The notes below the pieces were generated by a model. The model had not been told where the DNA came from. It saw nothing but the letters and a program-made list of their open reading frames with translations, and made no database searches. The translations under genes were made by a program, and so were the position numbers. 6,857 nucleotides of DNA from Rubrobacter sp. (GTDB lineage Bacteria; Actinomycetota; Rubrobacteria; Rubrobacterales; Rubrobacteraceae), in assembly GCA_016781705.1 (NCBI GenBank), contig JADDPV010000028.1, forward strand, positions 1 to 6,857. Direction: 5' to 3'. Positions 1 to 5,972 of this stretch are shown here, in pieces; the first letter of the stretch is position 1, and the number at the start of each line of letters is the position of its first letter.

Positions 1-2307
1 TCTATCTTCAACAACTCCCTTTTGAGCACCTGCCACCCCTCGTCATCTCTTAGCTTGCCGCCCTCCTCCATGCGGACCAGCGCGTAGGCGAGACGCGGCA
101 GCGAGAGGTGGCCTTCTCGTTCGTAGACTTCGGCCACCTCTATCAGCAAGCGCGTGAAGCCCCTGGGGAACGGCAACTCGCCGTCCGGGCCTCTGAAAGC
201 GTCGATCCTCTTCAGGAGCCGGACCACTTCTTCGATCTCGTCCCAGAACAGGGCTTGGGGGACGCGATGTTCTGGTTTTCCGGATGCAGGATCTTGTTCC
301 GGCTTTCCGGTCTCTGGTCCACGGTAGAACAACACCGCGCTGTCCTTTTTCCGCTCGTCCTGCTCGTTCTTCTTGGCCATGCCTTCGGCGGTCCCGGCCT
401 GCTCGGCCATCAGGTAGAGCGGCTCCCCGGCTTTGTGGATGGAGATGCCGGCGGAGATCGTCACCGAAGGGTTCCCGCAGACGAACTCCCGGAAGGCCCG
501 GCGAACGTCCACGGCGAGCTCCAACACGTCGCTCCACGCCCCGACGATGAAGAGATCGTCTCCCCCAGAGTAGACCACCGTCGCCGCCCGTTCGTGCTCT
601 TCGCCGAACAGCCACAGGCTGTTTTCGTAGCCGCCCGCGCAGATCAGGGGCACGACCATCTTGAAGAAGGTGGTGAAGGAGCGGCTCAGAGAAGCGTAGC
701 GATCGAAGGTGCGCATGTTCTCTGGCAACCCACGGCGGAAGATCTCACCCAGGTTATCCACGTCCATCCGGAGAACGGCCAGCCGCGGAGAGCCAGCGGC
801 CTTCTGGGAGAGCTTGTTGAAGTCCATGATCTGGTCTTTCCGCTCCTCGTCCCACATGGTGTACCGGGCCGCCGGCAGCGGGACCGCGCCGTGTAGACAA
901 GCCTCGTCTCTCACACCGTTCAAAGCGTAGAGCGCGTTTCGTGGATTGCCGGAGAGCCCATAGCCAGCTTCTCCAATACGGAGATCATCTCCAGCGCTCG
1001 CGAGATACTCGTTGCCAACGAGCTTGCGGGAGGCCCTGTCCAGCATGCGGCAGGTCTCGCAAAGGTTGATGGGCTCCTCATCCGTGGACCCTTCCCCATA
1101 AGGGCCGTAGGTTCCTACGGGCACATCGTCGCGGGTGCAGACGTCGCAGCTTTCCAGCTTCGGCTCTGGTTGGTCTGAGAAGAGCTGGGGAAGCTTCTCG
1201 CGGAACTTACGTGCCTTTCTCTCGGAGAGGTCTTTGCCGAGGCTTCTCAAACTCTCCGCCAGCCCGTCTCCGACGATGCCCGAGGCTCCGGCAAGGCATC
1301 TTCGCCAGCGCCAGATATAGGTCGTGGCCGAATTGTTTTTCGAGGGTATCGTTGAGCTTTCTTTCCACCGTTTCTACAGCCTCTTTCGACTTCTCCGTGT
1401 TAGGCAGGAGCAGTTGAAATCCGCCGCCGCCGACGTAGATCACGTTGGTGCGAGGCACGCCGGAGCTCCGCAGTATCTCTGCCACCGCGTGTTCGGCGAC
1501 GAGTTCGAGGAAGAAGGAGCGCGCCCTGAGCATCCGCAGAGCGCCTTTGGAGGTGATGGTGTAGATGAAGCTCTGCACCCCGGAGAAGTCGCCCCAGACG
1601 AAGAGGTAGCGCGGGGCGTCCTTGTCCTTCACCTCAGAGAGGATGGGCTCGTTGTTCGTCTCGTTTATGTGGCCAGCCATGCATACCGCGATGGCGGCGG
1701 TTGCCCGGGAGTGGTCGAAGAGCGAGATGTCGCCGGTGTCCGCCCGGCCGGTGGTGGAACGAACGAAGGAGCCATAACGCTCCAAAAGGCTCATGACCGA
1801 ATTAACGTCCGTGGAGGCGCCAAGCTCGCCCAACTTCTCGAAGGCGCTCACCATCTCGTCTTTTAACCTCCGGTAGGCGTGAGGCTCGGCCTTCTCCTCT
1901 ACGGGGAAATACGAGCCTATGCTCGCGCCGCCGTACTCTCCGAGGCGGTAGGAGTGGCGTCGCGTGGAGCCCTGCCCTACAAAGTTGAAAATAGAGTTCA
2001 GGGAAGCTTCGGGATCGAAGCCCGCCTCGCCCGGGTCGTCCCGTCGCAGCGAAGAGGCCAGGTTGTCTGCCTCGTACACGACGAGCGTGCTAGGGTGCTC
2101 CGCCTCGGAGACCCTCTGCCCGGCCCTTGCCCTCCCATGATGCTTGAGGGCAGCTTCGCATACGGCGTCCGAATATCCTAACCTCGTCAGGAAAAGCTCC
2201 CCGAACTTGGCGTGCGTCCCGCTGCGGGGCATGCCACTGCCCCGCTGCAAGAGCTTTCCAACGTCGTGCAGCATGGCCGCCAGGGCAACTTCCCCCAGGT
2301 CAAACAA
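1..2307 (-). CDS. cas10: Type III CRISPR effector Cas10/Csm1, split by a one-base frameshift, C-terminus cut by window edge
   Basis: Large subunit of a type III-A-like (Csm) CRISPR interference complex. The family cuts DNA with its HD domain and makes cyclic oligoadenylate from ATP with its palm domain when target RNA is bound. Counted from TTG at 2307: HD domain with H14-D15, H32, H56-H57 and D81; first palm with GDFSGVQSF at 239-247; a GGGGFQLLLP strand near 293-302; then the frame shifts near residue 337-344 (1277-1299). The second frame continues without a stop to base 1. It carries a zinc ribbon (C387-x2-C390, C416-x2-C419), the palm motif DVDNLG at 515-520 and GGDD at 581-584 (bases 566-555). 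About 768 residues are visible, so little should be missing compared with usual Csm1 length. Unrepaired, the first frame stops at 1207 after 366 residues and would lack the cyclase. The TTG start is preferred because GGGGAGGG (2323-2316) sits correctly before it. An ATG at 2442 would add 45 residues without family resemblance, across the likely promoter. The subtype call (Csm1 over Cmr2) rests on domain style. Confidence 0.93.
1277..1299 (-). other. Frameshift point inside cas10 (one extra base)
   Basis: Upstream of about 1299 the Cas10 homology is in the frame whose codons begin at positions divisible by 3. Downstream of about 1277 it is in the frame one base further on. The first frame reads LYLALAKMP, then a basic, non-homologous tail to a stop at 1207. 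The second frame reads LAGASGIVGDGL and then ordinary Csm1 sequence including the zinc ribbon and GGDD. Removing one base around 1294-1296 (GG of ggcaagg on the plus strand) joins them as K-M-L-A-G-A-S-G. There is no stop codon at the shift and no prfB-like arrangement, so mutation or sequencing error is more likely than programmed frameshifting. Confidence 0.88.
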
Positions 2308-2315
2308 ACCCACGT

Positions 2316-2323
2316 CCCTCCCC
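2316..2323 (-). promoter_or_regulatory. Ribosome binding site deciding the cas10 start
   Basis: GGGGAGGG on the minus strand. Its GGAGG core (2321-2317) is 9 bases from TTG at 2307 and only 3 bases from GTG at 2313. The usual spacing therefore favours TTG, giving a protein beginning MFDLGEVALAAMLHDVGK, which matches the typical Csm1 N-terminus where the HD motif comes within about 15 residues of the start. Confidence 0.55.
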
Positions 2324-2345
2324 GATCCAGACGAAGACCAATCAA

Positions 2346-2374
2346 AGAGTACTTGCCCGACCCCACGATTGCAA
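2346..2374 (-). promoter_or_regulatory. Candidate sigma-70-type promoter for cas10
   Basis: On the minus strand TTGCAA (2374-2369) and TACTCT (2351-2346) are separated by exactly 17 bases, which fits a housekeeping promoter. Transcription would start near 2339, about 30 bases before the TTG start at 2307. It lies inside the 45-residue extension that an ATG at 2442 would give, which argues for the shorter protein. Prediction from matches only. Confidence 0.45.
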
Positions 2375-2436
2375 CGGAGGAACACAGCGGCCGTGCCGAG
2401 ACCTTCCGACCCCGGATTCCGGCGGAACACCATAGC

Positions 2437-2446
2437 GTACATGTAC
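2437..2446. repeat. Perfect 10-base palindrome in the divergent promoter region
   Basis: GTACATGTAC is a perfect palindrome 36 bases before the redoxin ATG and about 60 bases before the cas10 promoter. A second short inverted repeat, TTCCG-G-CGGAA, lies at 2417-2427. Either could be an operator in the shared intergenic space, but short palindromes occur by chance and no regulator is recognisable. No convincing -35/-10 pair was found for the redoxin itself. Confidence 0.25.
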
Positions 2447-2470
2447 TTTCACGTTCGTTACCGGAACCGC

Positions 2471-2476
2471 AGGAGG
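2471..2476 (+). promoter_or_regulatory. Ribosome binding site of the redoxin gene
   Basis: AGGAGG is followed by five bases and ATG at 2482. This fixes the start of the peroxiredoxin-like gene, and the residues that follow (ANLDTGERAPLFELPDEEG) match the usual N-terminal strand of AhpC/TSA-fold proteins. The intact site argues that the gene is, or recently was, translated. Confidence 0.75.
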
Positions 2477-2481
2477 GAAAC

Positions 2482-3209
2482 ATGGCGAACCTGGACACGG
2501 GCGAAAGGGCACCGCTCTTCGAGTTGCCCGACGAGGAGGGACGACGCTACGGTCTCCTCGGGCGCCTCTAGGAAGGGCCGGTGGTCCTGGTTTCTACCGG
2601 GGCGACTGGTGACCGTACTGCAACGGGCAGCTGGTCAGCTTTGCCAGGAGTTACCAAGAGTTCGAGAAACGGGGCTTCGAGCTCGCGGGGATAAGCGTCG
2701 ATCCGCCGCGCCGCAACGCGGCGATGGTCGAGAAGCTCGGCCTCCCCTTCCCCCTCCTCAGCGACCCGCGGGGCGCGCTGATAAAGCGCCCGGGGCTTTG
2801 GAACGAAGAAGACGGTGTCTCCGAGCCGGCCGTCGTCGTGCTCGATAGGTCGGGCACAGCGCGTCACCTCTACTCCGGCGGGAAGGACTTCTACGACCGG
2901 CCCTACCAGGAGTCCCTACTCGGGACCCTGGACCAGGTGAGAGCCGGCGGGGAGCCCGGCGGGTGCGAGCCGGAGGTTCGGGCCTCGGCCCAAGAGGCCG
3001 AGGACGAGACGGTGCGCCCGGATCGTCCCGCCATGACGCTAGAGCAGCTCGCGCTCTACTACCGGGGCACCTTACTTCGCGACGGTCGCGATGAAGAAGA
3101 AGCTCGACGAGGAGACATGGTCCCACAAGGCGAGGGCCCCTACAAGAAGGTGGTCAACGAGTACAACGCGGCGATTCAGGAGACCGGCAAACAAAAGAGC
3201 GGCTCGTAG
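2482..3209 (+). CDS. Peroxiredoxin-like redoxin (PRX_like2 / AhpC-TSA fold) with TGA at the catalytic cysteine: candidate selenoprotein; carries TAG and a one-base deletion upstream
   Basis: Thioredoxin-fold protein of the peroxiredoxin-like group whose members reduce peroxides or disulfides through a W-C-P-Y-C motif; probably cytosolic, as no signal peptide is seen. Repaired length is 242 residues. The N-terminal strand (APLFELPDEEG, 10-20) is in the first frame. VVLVFYRGDW leads into codon 44, TGA (2610-2612), then P45-Y46-C47. LAGISVDPP (68-76), the LSDPRGALIKR segment (92-102) and the cis-proline loop (S114-E115-P116) follow. Codon 44 is exactly the peroxidatic-cysteine position, so the protein reads as UxxC if TGA is recoded to selenocysteine. 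A SECIS-like hairpin follows at 2626-2645. Two further defects precede it: TAG at codon 30 (2569-2571), where Glu (GAG) would fit, and a missing T in the TTT run at 2591-2593. From 2613 to the stop, 198 codons are clean and family-like. Residues about 157-242 form a charged extension (third Cys at 162) that I do not recognise. Alternative reading: a pseudogene with three lesions in 44 bases, or sequencing errors. Confidence 0.8.
2610..2612 (+). other. In-frame TGA at the peroxidatic cysteine: candidate selenocysteine codon
   Basis: The reading frame of the C-terminal 198 codons runs upstream as TTC TAC CGG GGC GAC TGG TGA CCG TAC TGC, that is F-Y-R-G-D-W-stop-P-Y-C. In the PRX_like2 family this motif is normally RGDWCPYC. 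Cys-to-Sec replacement at redox-active positions of thioredoxin-fold proteins is well known (Sec-containing Prx and Prx-like proteins with UxxC). A TGC-to-TGA mutation would look the same, so the downstream hairpin is the main support. Confidence 0.55.
2626..2645 (+). promoter_or_regulatory. Candidate bacterial SECIS hairpin
   Basis: In mRNA, GGCA (2626-2629) pairs with UGCC (2642-2645) and GCU (2630-2632) with AGC (2637-2639). This gives seven pairs around a GGUC apical loop (2633-2636) with a two-U bulge (2640-2641). Outer AAC (2622-2624) can pair with GUU (2650-2652) across an internal loop. The loop begins 21 bases after the TGA. As I recall, the E. coli fdhF SECIS also has a GGUC loop, about 19 bases after its UGA, with a bulged U on the opposite (5') side. 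SelB binds such guanines and the bulge. The hairpin could be chance in GC-rich DNA. Confidence 0.5.
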
Positions 3210-3315
3210 ACCGGACCGGCGAGCCGCCCCGAGACCGTGTCATGCACGTCTGGCGGTCAAAGGCTTCTTGCCCCGGCCGTTCGAGCTTTCCTCTATCGCC
3301 GGCGGGCTGCTCTGC

Positions 3316-3810
3316 TCAGGTGACGCGCCCCTCGGTCCCTCGCGCCGGTCCCGCCTCCACGCCGCGGTCCGGCCGCTCGAAGAGCCACTTGTGGGCGATC
3401 ATGCCCGAGATCATCGCCGCGAAGAACACGAGCACCGGCGTGATCCCCGTGGCGAGAGCCGGGACGAGCGCCGCCACCGCCGGACCGGGGCAGAAACCCG
3501 AGAGGCCCCAGCCCACCCCGAACAACGCCGCGCCCCCGAGCAGACGAGCGTCGAGGGCGCTCTCCGACGGCAGCGCGAAGCCGCTCGCCAGGACCGGGCG
3601 CGGGCGCTTCAGGATGAGGCGGAACGCCGGGACACACACCAGGAGCGCCCCGCCCATCACGAACGCCAGCGTCGGGTCCCACTTACCGGCGAAGTCGAGG
3701 AAGCCGATGACCTTCGCGGGGTTCATCATCCCCAAGACGGCGAGGCCCAGGCCGAAGAGCGCGCCGGAGAGGAGGGCGACGAGTACCCTCACCGCGCCAG
3801 AGGCCGCCAT
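3316..3810 (-). CDS. YeeE/YedE-family sulfur-compound permease, second half (PmpB-like)
   Basis: Integral membrane protein of 164 residues in the YeeE/YedE (DUF395) family, which moves thiosulfate or related sulfur compounds across the cytoplasmic membrane; some family members are tied to selenium metabolism. Visible family marks are GLGLAVLGMMNPAKVIGFLD near 20-39, WDPTLAFVMGGA at 44-55, and GVGWGLSGFCPGPA at 98-111 with the conserved C107. Hydrophobic stretches near 8-28, 46-66, 91-120 and 121-140 fit about four membrane passes. The charged C-terminal tail (about 145-164) is probably cytoplasmic. The ATG shares one base with the TGA stop of the upstream half (TGATG), which indicates translational coupling, so the two proteins likely form one complete transporter. 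In single-chain YeeE proteins both halves are fused. The exact substrate cannot be read from the sequence. Confidence 0.9.
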   Translation of the reverse strand: MAASGAVRVLVALLSGALFGLGLAVLGMMNPAKVIGFLDFAGKWDPTLAFVMGGALLVCVPAFRLILKRPRPVLASGFALPSESALDARLLGGAALFGVGWGLSGFCPGPAVAALVPALATGITPVLVFFAAMISGMIAHKWLFERPDRGVEAGPARGTEGRVT

Positions 3811-4232
3811 CAGAGCGCGTGGCGGACGATGAACACGGTGGCGGCGGCGACGCCGAAGAAAACCGCCGTGGCGGCGACGGAGCGTCTGGAGAGGCGCGCG
3901 ATGCCGCAGAGGCCGTGGCCGCTGGTGCAGCCGGAACCCAACCGGGAGCCGAAGCCCACGAGAAGCCCCGCCACGACGAGGACCGGCAACGCCGCCTCGA
4001 CCCTCACCGCGATGCCGCCCGCCGCCAGCGCGTAGGCGGCGGCGCCGAGCAACAGGCCCCCGACGAACGCGGCGCGCCAGCCCCTGCCGTCCGTGTCTTC
4101 CGCCGGGACCAGCAGGCCGCCGAGTATGCCGCTGATCCCGGCGAGGCGCCCGTTTAAGAGTAGGAACAGCACGACCGCCAGGCCGATCAGCAACCCGCCC
4201 ACGAGCCCGCTAACAGGCGTAAAGCCCTCCAT
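3810..4232 (-). CDS. YeeE/YedE-family sulfur-compound permease, first half (PmpA-like)
   Basis: Membrane protein of 140 residues, the partner of the overlapping downstream gene. Motifs are LNGRLAGISGILGGLL at 26-41 and the signature GFGSRLGSGCTSGHGLCG at 93-110. C102 and C109 in that signature correspond to the cysteines that line the substrate path and relay thiosulfate in the structurally known YeeE transporter. Hydrophobic segments lie near 8-27, 55-75, 81-96 and 117-136. ATG at 4232 is chosen because a full anti-16S match, GGAGGTGA (4242-4235), sits just before it; a GTG at 4238 lies inside that site. The stop overlaps the next start by one base. It lies 83 bases after the ThDP enzyme gene on the same strand, with no obvious terminator between, so read-through from upstream is possible. 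Confidence 0.9.
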   Translation of the reverse strand: MEGFTPVSGLVGGLLIGLAVVLFLLLNGRLAGISGILGGLLVPAEDTDGRGWRAAFVGGLLLGAAAYALAAGGIAVRVEAALPVLVVAGLLVGFGSRLGSGCTSGHGLCGIARLSRRSVAATAVFFGVAAATVFIVRHAL

Positions 4233-4234
4233 CG

Positions 4235-4242
4235 TCACCTCC
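4235..4242 (-). promoter_or_regulatory. Strong ribosome binding site of the first permease gene
   Basis: GGAGGTGA is complementary to the 3' end of 16S rRNA over eight bases. Spacing from GGAGG to ATG at 4232 is five bases. It decides between the ATG and the overlapping GTG at 4238. Confidence 0.7.
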
Positions 4243-4315
4243 GTAGATCTTGGAACCCCTGCACGCTCCTTGCCAGCATAAGTTTAGCAGCAGCGGGCGA
4301 GCCGGAGCCGGCGTC

Positions 4316-5899
4316 TCAGCCGAGCAGCTTCGGGACCGCCGGGTCCACCAGCACGTCGAGCAGGCGTGGTCCGTCGGCGGCGAGGGCGCGCTTGAGGGCG
4401 GCGGTCAGGGCTTCGGGGGCTTCGATCCGCTCGGCGGGGACGCCCAGGCCCTCGGCGACTTTGACGTAGTCCACGTCCCCGACGTCGAGGCCGGGGACGT
4501 TCTCGCCGATGTCCAACGTGTCGCGGAAGGCTTTGAGGATGGAGTAGCCCTTGTTGTTTATGACGACGACTATGACGCCGGCCCCGTAGCGGACAGCGCT
4601 CCAGAGGGCCTGTATCGAGTACATGACGGAGCCGTCTCCGATCACGCACACCACCGGCCGGCCGGGCTCGGCCAGTTTGAGCCCCACGGACGCCGGCAGA
4701 CAGAACCCCAACCCTCCCGCCGCCGACGTGAGGTAGCCGCCGGGCAAGCCCGGCCTCACGTACCTGTGGAACGAGGGCTTGCTGGAGGCCGACTCGTCGG
4801 CGAACGCCGTCTCCTCCGGCATGACCTCCGAGAGGGTGTGCATCACGTAATCCACCGACATCGGGGCCGCGGCCTCGGGCACCGGGGGCCGCTCCCACGG
4901 CGGCGGCGGTTGCCGATCAGTCCCGGACAAGAGTTCGGTGAGCTGCCGTACCGCCAGCCCCACGTCGCCGACCACGCTAGTCCCGACCGCCGCCCGGTGC
5001 GCCTCCTCCGGGTCGTCGGTTACGTGCAAGAGGCGCGTCCCCTCTTCCACGGCCGGGCCGGGGACGTAAGGGTAGTACAGGAACACCGGCGCGCCGAGGA
5101 CGAGCACCACGTCGTAGGGCGAGAGCTGTTCGGCGAGACGCTTCTGGGCGAGTAACAGGTGCCCCGCGAAGAGCGGGTGGTCTCGCGGGAAGCCCGACAG
5201 AGACGAGTTCGGGTCCGCCCACACCGCGGCGCGCAGCTTCTCAGCGAGGGCGACCGCGTCGTGGAATGCCCCGGCGCGCGCGACCCCCGCCCCGGCGACT
5301 ATCGCCGGGCGGCGCGCCCCGGCGAGGGCTCGGGCGACCTTTTCGAGGGCTTCCGGGTCGGGGGCGGAGCGGTGGGAGACCTCACGGGCGGCGAAGGGCT
5401 CCGCCTCGGCGTCCCAGTCGTTCATGGGGATAGAGACGAACACGGGACCCGTGGGGTTCTGCATCGCGGCGTGGTAGGCGCGGTGCAGCTCGCCTGGCAC
5501 GTCCGCGGCCCGCAGGGGCTCGTGACTGCGCTTGACGTAGGGCTTCGCCAGCTCGACGAGGTTCGCGCTCAGGAGCGGCTCGAGGGCGATGTGGCGGCGG
5601 TCCTGCTGGCCGGCGGTGACGACGAGCGGGGTCTTGTTGTGCCAGGCCGTCACCAGGTTGCCCATCGCGTTCCCCAGGCCCGGCCCCGTATGCAAGTTGA
5701 CGAGCGCCGCGTTGCCCGTCCCCTGGGCGTAGCCCTCGGCCATCGAGAGTGCGGTCGCCTCCTGAAGGCCGAGGACGTAGCGGAAGTCGTCGGGGAAGTC
5801 CTTGAGGAACGGTAACTCCGTCGAACCGGGGTTGCCGAAGACCGTGGTCATCCCCAAATCGCGCAAAAGATCGAAGGTCACCTCGCGAACGGTCGCCAT
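4316..5899 (-). CDS. ThDP-dependent decarboxylase, benzoylformate decarboxylase-like
   Basis: Cytosolic thiamine-diphosphate enzyme of 527 residues; Pseudomonas benzoylformate decarboxylase (MdlC, 528 residues) is the closest family I recognise. That enzyme turns benzoylformate into benzaldehyde and CO2 in the mandelate pathway. Domains are an N-terminal Pyr domain (about 1-180), a middle domain (about 180-340) and a C-terminal PP domain (about 350-527). FGNPGSTELPFL at 21-32 gives S26, Q46-E47 gives the ThDP-activating Glu, and H70 lies in VNLHTGPG; all three keep the Pseudomonas numbering. GDGS at 421-424 with NN at 448-449 is the Mg/ThDP motif. The second catalytic His (H281 of MdlC, in FRYHQY) aligns with Y276 here (FLYYPY), so substrate or rate may differ. 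ATG at 5899 follows AAGGGGG (5914-5908) at eight bases; a TTG at 5941 would add 14 residues. No other mandelate-pathway gene is in the window, so the substrate is open. Confidence 0.9.
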   Translation of the reverse strand: MATVREVTFDLLRDLGMTTVFGNPGSTELPFLKDFPDDFRYVLGLQEATALSMAEGYAQGTGNAALVNLHTGPGLGNAMGNLVTAWHNKTPLVVTAGQQDRRHIALEPLLSANLVELAKPYVKRSHEPLRAADVPGELHRAYHAAMQNPTGPVFVSIPMNDWDAEAEPFAAREVSHRSAPDPEALEKVARALAGARRPAIVAGAGVARAGAFHDAVALAEKLRAAVWADPNSSLSGFPRDHPLFAGHLLLAQKRLAEQLSPYDVVLVLGAPVFLYYPYVPGPAVEEGTRLLHVTDDPEEAHRAAVGTSVVGDVGLAVRQLTELLSGTDRQPPPPWERPPVPEAAAPMSVDYVMHTLSEVMPEETAFADESASSKPSFHRYVRPGLPGGYLTSAAGGLGFCLPASVGLKLAEPGRPVVCVIGDGSVMYSIQALWSAVRYGAGVIVVVINNKGYSILKAFRDTLDIGENVPGLDVGDVDYVKVAEGLGVPAERIEAPEALTAALKRALAADGPRLLDVLVDPAVPKLLG

Positions 5900-5942
5900 G
5901 ATGCCTACCCCCTTGATAAAAGCCTCGCCCTCGCGGGTCAAT

Positions 5943-5972
5943 ATACTAGAGAGAACGAGCGCCCGACCCCAA
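5943..5972 (-). promoter_or_regulatory. Weak candidate promoter for the ThDP decarboxylase gene
   Basis: Minus-strand TTGGGG (5972-5967) and TAGTAT (5948-5943) are 18 bases apart, about 45 bases before the ATG at 5899, in the only AT-rich patch of the neighbourhood. It overlaps the end of the grpB-like reading frame. The -35 box is poor. Confidence 0.25.

Noticed and set aside
43..615. Open frame of 190 codons on the minus strand
   Set aside because: It overlaps the GGDD palm domain of Cas10 in the wrong frame; its arginine-rich product has no family character.
108..896. Open frame of 262 codons on the plus strand
   Set aside because: Antisense shadow of the Cas10 second palm domain; high-GC coding DNA leaves such frames open, and the sense strand has strong motif support.
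1277..1299. Programmed +1 frameshift in cas10
   Set aside because: There is no stop or rare codon at the shift and no upstream stimulatory site of prfB type; Cas10 is not known to use this. Kept as mutation or error.
2308..2442. N-terminal 45-residue extension of Cas10 from ATG 2442
   Set aside because: The residues do not resemble Csm1 N-termini, no ribosome site is evident before this ATG, and the likely promoter lies within it.
2569..2571. TAG in the redoxin as a recoded (pyrrolysine) codon
   Set aside because: Nothing in the window suggests pyrrolysine use, the position is not catalytic, and a single-base change from GAG (Glu) explains it.
3210..3315. Terminator between the convergent redoxin and permease genes
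   Set aside because: Only short GC stems (such as CGG-CGAG-CCG) without a U-run are present; none is convincing as an intrinsic terminator.
4250..5155. Long plus-strand open frames opposite the ThDP enzyme (also 5159-5815)
   Set aside because: Antisense shadows of a gene with full-length homology and catalytic residues in register.
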